DNA of 64,000 bases from Cordylochernes scorpioides (taxonomy: Eukaryota > Arthropoda > Arachnida > Pseudoscorpiones > Chernetidae). The number at the start of each line of letters is the position of its first letter. Positions within the stretch are counted from its first letter, which is position 1. A program made the translations under genes and the position numbers. The stretch covers positions 97,164,874 through 97,228,873 of the forward strand of contig CP092872.1 in assembly GCA_030710605.1 (NCBI GenBank). Direction: 5' to 3'. The notes below the pieces were generated by a model that saw nothing but the letters and a program-made list of their open reading frames with translations, was not told the origin of the DNA and searched no databases. Of this stretch, positions 54,815 through 64,000 are shown piece after piece.

Positions 54815-56390
54815 TTCTGAAAGCCTCATCAATGTCATCTACACCGAGTCATCTTCAGTTTCTGAATACTTCATCAATGTCATCTACACCGAGTCATCTT
54901 CAGTTTATGAATGCTTCATCAATGTCATCTACACCGAGTCATCTTCAGTTTATGAAAGCCTCATTAATGTCAACTACACCGAGACATCTTCAGTACTTCT
55001 GAAAGCCTCATCAATGTCAACTACACCTAGAAGTCTTCAGGGCTTCTGAAAGCCTTATCAATGTCATCTACACCGAGTCATCTTCAGTTTATGAATACTT
55101 CATCAATGTCAACTACACCGAGGAATCTTCAGTTTCTGAAAGCCTCGTCAATGTCATCTACACCGAGTCATCTTCAGTTTATGAAAGCCTCATCAATGTC
55201 ATCTACACCGAGACATCTTCAGTGTTTCTGAAAGTCTCATCAATGTCATCTACACCGAGTCATCTTCAGTGTTTCTGAAAGCCTCATTAATGTCATCTAC
55301 ACCGAGTCATCTTCAGTTTATGAATACTTCATCAATGTCATCTACACCGAGTCATCTTCAGTTTATGAATACTTCATCAATGTCATCTACACCGAGACAT
55401 CTTCAGTTTCTGAAAGCCTCATTAATGTCATCTACACCAAGTCATCTTCAGTTTATGAATACTTCATCAATGTCATCTACACCGAGACATCTTCAGTTTC
55501 TGAAAGCCTCATTAATGTCATCTACACCAAGTCATCTTCAGTTTATGAATACTTCATCAATGTCATCTACACCGAGACATCTTCAGTGTTTCTGAAATCC
55601 TCATCAATGTCATCTACACCAAGTCATCTTCAGTGTTTCTGAAAGCCTCATTAATGTCATCTACACCAAGTCATCTTCAGTTTATGAATACTTCATCAAT
55701 GTCATCTACACCGAGTCATCTTCAGTTTATGAATACTTCATCAATGTCATCTACACCGAGACATCTTCAGTTTATGAATACTTCATCAATGTCAACTACA
55801 CCGAGACATCTTCAGTGTTTCTGAAATCCTCATCGATGTCATCTACACCAAGTCATCTTCAGTGTTTCTGAAAGCCTCATTAATGTCATCTACACCAAGT
55901 CATCTTCAGTTTATGAATACTTCATCAATGTCATCTACACCGAGTCATCTTCAGTTTATGAATACTTCATCAATGTCATCTACACCGAGACATCTTCAGT
56001 TTATGAATACTTCATCAATGTCATCTACACCGAGACATCTTCAGTTTATGAATACTTCATCAATGTCAACTACACCGAGACATCTTCAGTTTATGAATAC
56101 TTCATCAATGTCATCTACACCGAGACATCTTCAGTTTATGAATACTTCATCAATGTCAACTACACCGAGACATCTTCAGTGCTTCTGAAAGCCTCATCAA
56201 TGTCATCTACACCTAGAAGTCTTCACGGCTTCTGAAAGACTTATCAATGTCAAATACACCGAGAAGTCTTCAGGGCTTCTGAAAGCCTCATCAATGTCAA
56301 CTACACCGAGTCATCTTCAGTGCTTCTGAAAGCCTCATCAATGTCAAATACACCGAGAAGTCTTCAGGGCTTCTGAAAGCCTCATCAATG
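54815..56390. repeat. 45-bp minisatellite, about 34 copies
   Basis: TCATCAATGTCATCTACACC, then GAGTCATCTTCAGTTTATGA, ATACT. The main period is 45, with 47-bp variants (CAGTGTTTCTGAAAGCC) that introduce TGA. Open frames of up to 108 aa read as MNTSSMSSTPSHLQF repeats between the 47-bp variants. Higher-order blocks recur (55262-55630, 55633-55860, 55862-56190). Confidence 0.95.
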
Positions 56391-56920
56391 TCACATGGGC
56401 AACGATATTACAGGAAAGACGTTTTCCCTAATCCTTTAAACGCCAGCCCATCGTACCGCTGGGAACAATGGGGTATTTCTCAGTAGCGATGACCCCTCTG
56501 AAATGACCCCTATAAAATGTCAAAATAATAATGATACAAAAGGTGTTGGATTATTGGAGCGAACAAAGAACATTTTTTCTGTAATTTGGTTTTAGTAAAG
56601 AGTTATTGTGGTTGTTGTTGTTGTTTTATTGGGGTCACGGGTTCTGGGTCAAAATATATATTTTCTACTTGTGAATGTTACTCTGTGAGCCAATCTCTTT
56701 GTCCGGAATTCCAGCCAAATCGTCCGGACCATTAGGTGCGTGGAATGTACGTCTGAAAACATTTCTTCATTTTGGTTAGATTATATGTCGTCATTGCCTT
56801 TCCTTTTTTAAAAATCGTTTTATAATCAAATAATCAAAAAGCGATAAACGTTAATGTATTATTATCATAATTTTTCAAAAAGAAAATGATATATTCACCA
56901 CCCTTTAATTATATATGATA

Positions 56921-57104
56921 CAGTAGAACAACGTCCATGAGAAGATACTCGCGCTAGAGGACACCTCTTTACAAAGGACAGTTTTCATTTGCAAAATTAC
57001 CATTTTTACTATTTAGTAACTCTCTGATAAGAGGAAACCTCTCCCTAAAAGACACTTTGGCTCTGCAATTACGTGTTGTCATTTACAGGGAGGTAGTTAT
57101 ACTG
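56921..57104. mobile_element. MITE-C copy 4
   Basis: CAGTAGAACAACGTCCATGA at the left and AGGTAGTTATACTG at the right, 184 bp. Diverged but complete. Confidence 0.85.
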
Positions 57105-57300
57105 TGTTATAATTAAAAATTATAAGTGTTCTTGTAAGAGAATCAGAGGCTGGATCTCAGAAAATATTGTTTAATTATCAATTATATTATATTAAGATGA
57201 CCAGTAACAAAGAGAGTTAAACAAAAGCAAGCATAGGGGCAGAGAACACAACAAGCAAAACTGAAACCTATATACAGGTACGGCGTGGCGTGGCGTCAGG

Positions 57301-57340
57301 TCACGTGATGTCTGGGGGAAGTGGCCGTTGCTATGGTAAC
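57301..57340. promoter_or_regulatory. E-box TCACGTGA and X-box-like GTTGCTATGGTAAC
   Basis: TCACGTGA at 57301-57308 (bHLH-ZIP/CLEAR-type palindrome) is followed 18 bases later by GTTGCTATGGTAAC at 57327-57340. This is a near-perfect RFX X-box of the kind found in ciliary gene promoters. The block around 57280-57370 is GC-richer. No gene start is visible. Confidence 0.35.
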
Positions 57341-57552
57341 AGCCGATGTGCGAGTCACTTTCCAACAGTTCTGCTATTTTAAATGATCATTGCAGCTGTT
57401 AGAGTATGTTTTCCTTTATTATTTTAAATATCTAATATATTCTCTAAGTATATATTATTAACAGACGTATATGTACATAAGTAAAATATCATCATTAACG
57501 CCATCTATTGATGAAAATTATAAACATTTTCTTTAACGATATTTTTCTAACT

Positions 57553-58762
57553 ACACTCATGGACAAAACTTAAGGAAGTTATACCTTTTAGCATGTATAT
57601 CGGGATTGAGACAATAACTCTGAAAGATACACTCATGGACAAAACTTGAGGAAGTTATACCTTTTAGCATGTATATCGGGATTGAGACAATAACTCTGAA
57701 AGATACACTCATGGACAAAACTTAAGGAAGTTATACCTTTTAGCATGTGTATCGGGATTGAGACAATAACTCTGAAAGATACACTCATGGACAAAACTTA
57801 AGGAAGTTATACCTTTTAGCATGTATATCGGGATTGAGACAATAACTCTGAAAGATACACTCATGGACAAAACTTAAGGAAGTTATACCTTTTAGCATGT
57901 ATATCGGGATTGAGACAATAACTCTGAAAGATACACTCATGGACAAAACTTAAGGAAGTTATACCTTTTAGCATGTGTATCGGGATTGAGACAATAACTC
58001 TGAAAGATACACTCATGGACAAAACTTAAGGAAGTTATACCTTTTAGCATGTATATCGGGATTCAGACAATAACTCTGAAAGATACACTCATGGACAAAA
58101 CTTAAGGAAGTTGTACCTTTTAGCATGTATATCGGGATTGAGACAATAACTCTGAAAGATACACTCATGGACAAAACTTAAGGAAGTTATACCTTTTAGC
58201 ATGTATATCGGGATTGAGACAATAACTCTGAAAGATACACTCATGAACAAAACTTAAGGAAGTTATACCTTTTAGCATGTATATCGGGATTCAGACATTA
58301 ACTGAAAGATACACTCATTGACAAAACTTAAGTTGTACCTTTTTTAGCATATATATCGGGATTGAGACAATAACTGAAAGATACACTCATGGACAAAACT
58401 TAAGGAAGTTATACCTTTTAGCATGTATATCGGGATTCAGACAATAACTGAAAGATGCACTCATGGACAAACTTAAGGAAGTTGTACCTTTCAGCATGTA
58501 TATCGGGATTCAGACAATAACTCTGAAAGATACACTCATGGACAAAACTTAAGGAAGTTATACCTTTTAGCATGTATATCGGGATTGAGACAATAACTCT
58601 GAAAGATACACTCATGGACAAAACTTAAGGAAGTTGTACCTTTTAGCATGTATATCGGGATTCAGTCAATAACTCTGAAAGATACACTCATGGACAAAAC
58701 TTAAGGAAGTTGTACCTTTTAGCATGTTTATCGGGATTGAGACAATAACTCTGAAAGATACA
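57553..58762 (-). repeat. 76-bp array made from the MITE-A end, about 16 copies
   Basis: ACACTCATGGACAAAACTTA begins at 57553, 57629 and onward at 76 bp. The unit is the first 76 bases of MITE-A from its terminal repeat (to AATAACTCTGAAAGAT). The rest of MITE-A is absent. Some late units have small deletions. Confidence 0.95.
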
Positions 58763-58934
58763 GGCATTTTTTCCAAATAAATGTAGAATCGCACGTAAGG
58801 CATGTATACAAATATTTATTTTAAATGTTATACTTGGAAGAAATGCCTGTAGAAGTGTTCATAAACTCGAAAGCTTGCCAATTATAGTAAATTAAGAAAG
58901 AGAAAACCTTTGCGGAGGAGTTGAATAAGTATAT

Positions 58935-59240
58935 ATTTTTTGCTTATCCCTAGTACAGGCCATGATAATCATGGTGGATAGAAGGCGACTGCTTTTACTG
59001 GAAGTGCATCACATGTCTACACACGTTAAAAGCAGTTCGACTTTGCCTTTACAAATAAATATGCCAGAGCCCCGTTTGGTTACTTGCACTCGCTGGTGGG
59101 GTTGGTCTTTTGCAAGAATAGGGGGACATTGGAGCATTTTTTTTTTTTTTAATCAGAAAAAAGTGCCCAATGCGGGAATCGAACCCGGGTCGTAGCGGTC
59201 GTTAACCAACGGTCTATACCAGCCTTTCACCGACCCCCAC
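58935..59240 (-). mobile_element. SINE-B, complete tRNA-derived SINE
   Basis: On the minus strand: a tRNA-like head (59161-59240) with A-box-like GCTGGTATAGACC and B box GGTTCGATTCC; a T-rich joint; a body with CAAAAGACCAACCCCACCAG and CATGTGATGCACTTCC; and an end CATGATTATCATGG, GTACTAGGGATAAGC then A-rich. About 300 bp, non-coding. Confidence 0.75.
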
Positions 59241-59496
59241 TAAGTATTTAAAGTATGGGAAATAGATTTTTCATAAAGATTGAAGTTGCCTGGCCGATGG
59301 CATTCATAGTTCTTACAATTAAAGATACTCCGGCTAGTGGATGTTTTTATTATCTCGACTTTTCGACAAAAATCCTTTTGTTTTTTGACGAGGACAAAAG
59401 TTTTTTTATAGAAATATCGAGAGAATAAAAAAAGATTTACTGGCCGAAGTGTCTCTTAATTCTAAGAAAATATATTTGTTTGGCAAATATAGAGAG

Positions 59497-59645
59497 AACT
59501 CTAAATTGCTATAGACGCGTATGATTCTTTTGCAAATTGAACAATTTTCTACTGCCCTTACTGCAATGGAAAATTTAATGGAAAAATTGTTTAATTTTTA
59601 AAAGAATCATACACGTCTATAATAGTTTCGAATTCACATTACAGA
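59497..59645. mobile_element. MITE-E-like foldback
   Basis: ATAGACGCGTATGATTCTTT faces AAAGAATCATACACGTCTAT. The core carries TACTGCCCTTACTGCAATGG as in family R. Confidence 0.65.
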
Positions 59646-59977
59646 TGGTACGCTAATGTATGATAGAGAGAACTTGATTCCATTGTCCGATGGAGGTATA
59701 GAAGGATAGAGAGTTGGTCGAAGCCAATATTTCCAGAAACCCGACGACAGGTTCTGGAGAAGTCCACGAGACCCAGGTGGTGATCTTCCCAGAACGTCCT
59801 GGCCTTGAAGATGGAGGCCTCCCAAATTATCCACCAGATTACTTTTGTGTAATTGATCACCAACGCCCAGGAACCGTTCTGGGAAGTCGAGCGAGGATCT
59901 GATAGGCTGGCCGAGCCTTCCTCTGAAATCAGGTGATACTGGCCGGGTGGTTGCTTGGGTGTTGCAACCACTCTCAA
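59639..59977 (-). CDS. Unassigned 112-aa ORF in a GC-richer block
   Basis: The minus frame MRVVATPKQPPGQYHLISEE is protein-like in composition (Trp-rich middle WWIIWEASIFKARTFWED) and overlaps a second open frame of 66 aa. I do not recognise either. The block differs from its AT-rich surroundings and could be an old transposon coding fragment. Confidence 0.2.
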   Translation of the reverse strand: MRVVATPKQPPGQYHLISEEGSASLSDPRSTSQNGSWALVINYTKVIWWIIWEASIFKARTFWEDHHLGLVDFSRTCRRVSGNIGFDQLSILLYLHRTMESSSLYHTLAYHL

Positions 59978-60762
59978 GTTGGGCTGAGCCCTTCTTTTTT
60001 CTCGATTCTAGTAAAACACTTATTTACTTTTTTTTTTTCGTTTGAAATAAAAACAATTACCTATTCCCAGTACTCATGCCTCGCCGATGGCTTTTCCATT
60101 TTGACGTGGTGAAAAGGATTACAATTATTCCTGCCAGCTATGCTGACATCCTGTAATATCCACTCTGCATGTAGGACAAGATGGCGGTCGACATAAGACC
60201 TATTAAATCAAAATGTCTTCCAAGCCACGACTTGGATTTGTATTCCAAGAAGATGCAAATTGTAAAAGATTTCGGCGCTCCACGTGTTTATGCAGATAGG
60301 ACATGATGAGAGAGATGATAAAACTAATTAATTTTCCCATTTTCTAGCGTAGTTCTGCAAGCATGTCTCCAATGTGCAATGACAAATGTTGCTCCATAAT
60401 ATTTTGGGTCATTTGACAATTATTTGATTTTGCAAGCCTAACTGTAAAGTTTTATCTTAATAAAACATTTTATTATCATTTTTTATATTACTGTCTCTTT
60501 TTTAGCACATTTCTATACTCAATATTATCAGTGTTATATTATTAATGTGTTGTGTGTTATATAAACACTCTCTATAAATAGTTGATACGCCATAGTCAAA
60601 ACCACAACTAACTAGGTTAAATCCTGGATGATAACTTATCATTATTATCAATCATTATTATCTGTGCGCTGAGGGTGTCGAGACTTATAAACAATCAGAC
60701 AGAATTTGACTTATACATATTTACATATTGTTTTGAAAATAGAGCAATCCATATTTAATTCA

Positions 60763-60851
60763 TTAGATATAAAAAGGCATATATTGGATTTAATAAAAGA
60801 TTGGCAAAATAAATATTTTATTAAATTCAATATATGCCTTTTTATATCTAA
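60763..60851. repeat. 36-bp-arm hairpin
   Basis: Arms 60763-60798 and 60816-60851 are complementary with one mismatch. The arm sequence (AAAAAGGCATATATTGGATT) also occurs once at about 41168 and inside the foldback at 63439. Confidence 0.85.
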
Positions 60852-60899
60852 TATTTACATATATAGATGATCACATCAGCACCGTTATTATTGAGGGAT

Positions 60900-61060
60900 G
60901 GTATATACCGTGTTTTTTTGTCAGCCAAGACCCGGGTTCAAATCCCGCATTGAGCACTTTTTCTGAAGAAAAAAAAGTTACAATTGGCTTCCGATTCTTG
61001 CAAAAGGACAACCCTACTAATGAATGCAAGTAACTGAACGGAGCCAAAGCACTCGGCTAA
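60900..61060 (-). mobile_element. SINE-B fragment
   Basis: On the minus strand: tRNA-like CCCGGGTCTTGGCTGAC preceded by GCGGGATTTGAA; body AGTAGGGTTGTCCTTTTGCA and GTTACTTGCATTCATT. The same order as SINE-B at 58935-59240, reversed in layout. Confidence 0.55.
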
Positions 61061-61281
61061 CCAAACCAGGTCATTTGTCAAGTTGTACAAAATTAAATAA
61101 GGAATTATATAACATATATATAAGAAAATAAACTATTTTGTCTTTAACAATTAATTTTTGGCAATATGTTTCTCTCGATAGATGGCAATTAAATTTATAA
61201 ATCAAGGTAATAGGACCAAATACAAATAAATAACTAGTGTGTAAGGAAGAATAACTTCTTAGGTCCATTGAAGTCTATAAA

Positions 61282-61424
61282 ATTGATAAGGTACAATTTG
61301 GATTCTAGATTATAAAACAAGGTAATAAGACCAAATCCAAATAAATAAACACACTATTTATTTATTTGGATTTGGTCTTATTACCTTGTTTTATAATCTA
61401 TAATCCAAATTGTGCCTTATCAAT
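61282..61424. repeat. Long near-perfect hairpin, arms about 67-70 bp, loop 6 bp
   Basis: ATTGATAAGGTACAATTTGG... (61282-61348) is mirrored at 61355-61424 with only a few differences. The arm resembles the GATAAGGCACAATTTGGATT sequence that flanks the tRNA-bearing Helitrons. A direct, diverged copy lies just upstream (61200-61245). Confidence 0.85.
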
Positions 61425-61439
61425 TTATAAATATAATTT

Positions 61440-61960
61440 GTTAATATAGCTTTGATATGAAACCATATTTGCTTGATGCGATACCTAGATATTATATGTA
61501 TGTACCTCTACAGACCTATAAGCTTATGTCCATAGGTTCCTTAAACATCCCTAAGCTACCTACCATAGTAAATACAGGGTATATAGAGAAATAATCCAAT
61601 GCAAGAACATAAAAGTCGGTGGATGAGTAGGTAACACCCTCGATTCCCGACATTCATGAACCGGGATTAAATCCCACGTTAACATTTTGTTTAATATGTG
61701 AATAACCTTCACATGTTATTCATTGTTGCAATTATCATAAACTAGGTTGCTCTTGTTGAGCGGTACCTAATAAAGTGATTTTGAACCGGATCCAATACAA
61801 TAGTAGAGCGGACTGGAGATTAATTTGGCAAACCGCTGAGAGGGTTCACCACTGATGAGCCAAACCCTCTCATTCAATAACTTTTTATCATTGCAGTAAG
61901 GTCTATAGAGATTAAAAAATAAATAAATAAAAAAAAGCACATTGCCAAAAATTGATTTTT
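61440..61960 (-). repeat. Family R copy split by SINE-A
   Basis: CTACAGACCTATAAGCTTAT and CCTACCATAGTAAATACAGG on one side, CCGCTGAGAGGGTTCACCAC on the other, in reverse. A SINE-A lies at 61605-61800 between ATCCAATGCAAGAAC and ATCCAATACAATAG. Confidence 0.75.
61605..61800 (+). mobile_element. SINE-A copy with single head
   Basis: AAAAGTCGGTGGATGAGTAG (A-box-like), GGGATTAAATCCC (B-box-like), TTGCTCTTGTTGAGCGGTAC, AATAAAGTGATTTTGAACC. This is the reference for the amplified head at 5065-5390. Confidence 0.8.
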
Positions 61961-62034
61961 GTAGATTTTATCGATAGATGGCAATTAAATTAATAAACTA
62001 TTTTGTTAAAATTTTACACAAATAAATTTACTGG

Positions 62035-62580
62035 CAATGCGTTTCTTTTTTAAATCTCTACAGACCTTACTGCAATGATATGATTTAATGAATCAGAGGG
62101 CTTGGCTCATCAGTAGTGAACCCTCTCAGCGGTTTCGCCAAATTAATCTCTAGACCGCTCTACTATTGTATTGGACTGGTTTTGTTATATACCCTGCATT
62201 TTCTATGGAAGGCAGCTAAATGGTGTTTAGTGAACTATGGACATAAGCTTATAGGTCTGTAGAGGTACATACATATAAATTTCAAGGTATTGCATCGAGC
62301 AAAGCTCTTCCGCGCAAAACATGTTTTCATAACCATTATATATTAGTAAATTAAATTTTTATTGCCCTCTATCGTTAAAATTTTACACAAATACATTTTC
62401 TGGCAATGCGTTTCTTTTTTAAATCTCTACAGACCTTACTGCAATGATATGATTTAATGAATGATAAAGCCCCAACTGTCCTTTACTGCGGTAGAAAGTG
62501 ATGAGCCAGGCCCACACCATATTTTCCTATTTCATTAAGAACAGTAGGAAGTTACTTCGTTCATTTGAAATATCGTGATA
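62035..62580 (+). repeat. Family R copy with a partial tandem duplicate
   Basis: The full block order runs to CGAGCAAAGCTCTTCCGCGC at about 62315. Then GGCAATGCGTTTCTTTTTTA...GCAATGATATGATTTAATGA (62038-62095) is repeated at 62400-62460. Confidence 0.7.
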
Positions 62581-62742
62581 AATAGATTCTTATAATAAAG
62601 TATTGAAAATAGATCAATCCATACTTAAATCATTAATATATACAGTTATCAGAGTCATCAAGCAACAATTCTTAATAATCAATTCTGTCACCGTTTGCTT
62701 TTGTGAATGGAATAAATACCTAAATATGGCCATTTCTCATAA

Positions 62743-62807
62743 CCATCGGTGGTTCAGTGGTAGAATGCTCGCCTGCCACGGCCCGGGTTCGATTCCCGGC
62801 CGATGCA
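62743..62807 (+). pseudogene. tRNA-Gly(GCC)-like pseudogene with anticodon-stem deletion
   Basis: Acceptor, D arm and T arm are present, but CACGCGGGCGGCCCGGG is reduced to CACGGCCCGGG, removing the 3' side of the anticodon stem and the variable loop. Base 1 is C instead of G. Flanks as in the other copies. Confidence 0.85.
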
Positions 62808-62849
62808 TTTTTTTTTTTTACAATTTTTAAAACTCATTTATATATTATA

Positions 62850-62935
62850 CTAGCGGATGTGTACCCGGCTTCGCCCGGGTTTTATCCGAGTGAAAGTTTG
62901 CCTAACGAATATTATATATTATGAAGTATAATAAA
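62850..62935 (-). mobile_element. Helitron family Hb 3' end fragment
   Basis: CTAG at 62850-62853, then the reverse of the ACCCGGGCGAAGCCGGGTAC hairpin. It sits about 40 bp from the tRNA-Gly pseudogene, as at 28.7 kb. Confidence 0.75.
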
Positions 62936-63059
62936 CAATGTTAAAGATTAGTTTTAATTATTAATCAAGATTGTGTGTGAATATGTGAGAAAGATGTAAT
63001 ATCGTTGTTGTTTTCTTGGCCGACTGTTTTACATATGGTGTTATCTTAAAATTGCTTGT

Positions 63060-63327
63060 TTTGAATATTTTTTTAGATTGAGTTGAATGAATTGCTGAAT
63101 TTTTTTTGTATTTATATATAAATAAAATTAACTCTTTTGATTTTTTTTTTGTATTTAATCGATAACAGCGAAGTTGCGCATGTTAAAGTTAGGAAAAATA
63201 TTTTGATGTTAAGCAAAACCTGCTCCATCTCGTTTTACATAAATGTTGAAAATTTGGTCGAAATTGATGCATTGTAACGAAAGTTTTTAGCAAACACCAC
63301 TTATGAAATTTCCATTTTATTAATATA
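63060..63327 (-). mobile_element. Dispersed element A, third copy
   Basis: Matches 22144-22422 (TTTAATCGATAACAGCGAAG, GCTCCATCTCGTTTTACATA, GTTAGGAAAAATATTTTGAT). The minus-strand 5' end is TCTATATTAATAAAATGG. Confidence 0.8.
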
Positions 63328-63433
63328 GACAAGAATGACATCCACGGCGCCAATTTATAATTGTAACGAATAGTATTTGAATAAAAACATTTAATCGGGT
63401 AAAACCTGGGCGTTGCCCGGGTCATTCGGCTAG
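63328..63433 (+). mobile_element. Helitron 3' terminal fragment
   Basis: ACAAGAATGACATCCACGGC to GGGCGTTGCCCGGG and ATTCGGCTAG then T; nearly identical to 29493-29599. Confidence 0.8.
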
Positions 63434-63438
63434 TTGGA

Positions 63439-63672
63439 TAATAAAAAGGCTTATATTGGATTGAATAAAATATTTGCCAATATTTCGGTTAACTGAACGC
63501 CAACCATTATCAAGGCATAGTAACGTATTTATTTGTATAAACATTTTGTGGCGCTGAGTTTGTTTATACAAAATTAATAGATTGTTATGTCTTGACAAAG
63601 GTTGGCGTCAAGCTAACCGAAATATTGGCAAATAAATCTTTTAATTCAATCCAATATGCGCCTTTTTATTAT
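63439..63672. mobile_element. Foldback element of about 234 bp
   Basis: Arms 63439-63504 and 63601-63672 (ATAATAAAAAGGC... and its mirror), with a weaker inner pair (GAACGCCAACCATTATCAAG against TTGACAAAGGTTGGCGTCAA). The arms include CCAATATTTCGGTTAACTGA. Non-coding. Confidence 0.8.
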
Positions 63673-64000
63673 ATAATTAACTATATGTTGAAATTTTATT
63701 GTAATATTTTTATTGTGGCAAATTTTATTGTGTGTGTTTGACAAAAATGTATTTGGGTATTGTTTAGTCTTCTTTCATTCCTGTTGCATTTCCCTAGGCC
63801 CATCTTGTTTTTGTCTTTTCTATCTTCTGAATGAAGTTTTTGTATTTGAATGGGACAAAAGAAAAATGATTTCCTTTCAACGAGTTTTTTTCTTTATTTC
63901 AATCGTAGAGGAAATGAGTTTTAGGACAAGGTGAAGACGTGACCTTTTTGAGGGATAGTTGGAATGTTTTATGATTCAAGCTGGCAACACCCATGGTGAG
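63673..64000. other. Right edge, nothing recognised
   Basis: T-rich DNA with a 73-aa plus ORF (63713-63934) dominated by Phe/Leu/Cys from T-runs. No family or RNA gene seen. Confidence 0.3.

Noticed and set aside
20967..62807. Functional tRNA-Gly gene cluster
   Set aside because: All three copies have defects at conserved positions and sit in one repeated flank.

Overview
This window looks like AT-rich, gene-poor nuclear DNA from an animal, probably an invertebrate; I cannot name the species. The evidence is one intact tRNA-Val(AAC) gene with an internal pol III promoter and T-run terminator, a Tc1/mariner-type transposon, many Helitrons with A^T insertion sites, tRNA-derived SINEs, 5'-truncated LINE ends with target-site duplications, and very large minisatellite arrays. 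There are no operons and no recognisable multi-exon gene. Nearly every long open frame is a tandem repeat read in frame.

Layout. 0-20 kb: dispersed MITEs, LINE and SINE fragments, a 102-bp array (3.5-4.9 kb), a 41-bp array made from the head of a SINE (5.1-5.4 kb), and three arrays grown from the end of one MITE (8.7-9.1, 11.1-12.0 and 16.0-17.8 kb). 19.9-29.6 kb: a Helitron cluster with many CTAG 3' ends. It includes copies carrying a tRNA-Thr-like sequence, copies beside tRNA-Gly pseudogenes, and 32/64-bp minisatellite blocks whose edges fall exactly on Helitron ends. 30.6-37.3 kb: a degenerate short-period array, then a 73-bp satellite that runs 78 periods with no net indel. 37.7-42.1 kb: low-copy DNA with conserved-element-like motifs, LINE 3' ends and two unassigned ORFs. 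42.66 kb: tRNA-Val. 43.3-45.0 kb: a short Helitron interrupted by a 1.3-kb DD37D-type mariner element whose transposase frame is broken once. 46-49.7 kb: 113-, 32-, 68-75- and 23-bp arrays and two LINE ORF2 C-terminal remnants. 51.8-58.8 kb: arrays of 140/146, 45 and 76 bp. 58.9-64 kb: SINEs, hairpin elements and Helitron ends.

The unifying theme is that dispersed elements seed tandem arrays. One MITE gives 118-bp and 76-bp arrays that both start at its terminal repeat. One tRNA-SINE gives an array of its A-box head. A second tRNA-SINE gives a 2.7-kb array of its body. Helitrons sit precisely at A^T junctions of a minisatellite. Protein-coding content that can be supported is limited to the broken mariner transposase and two LINE C-terminal remnants.
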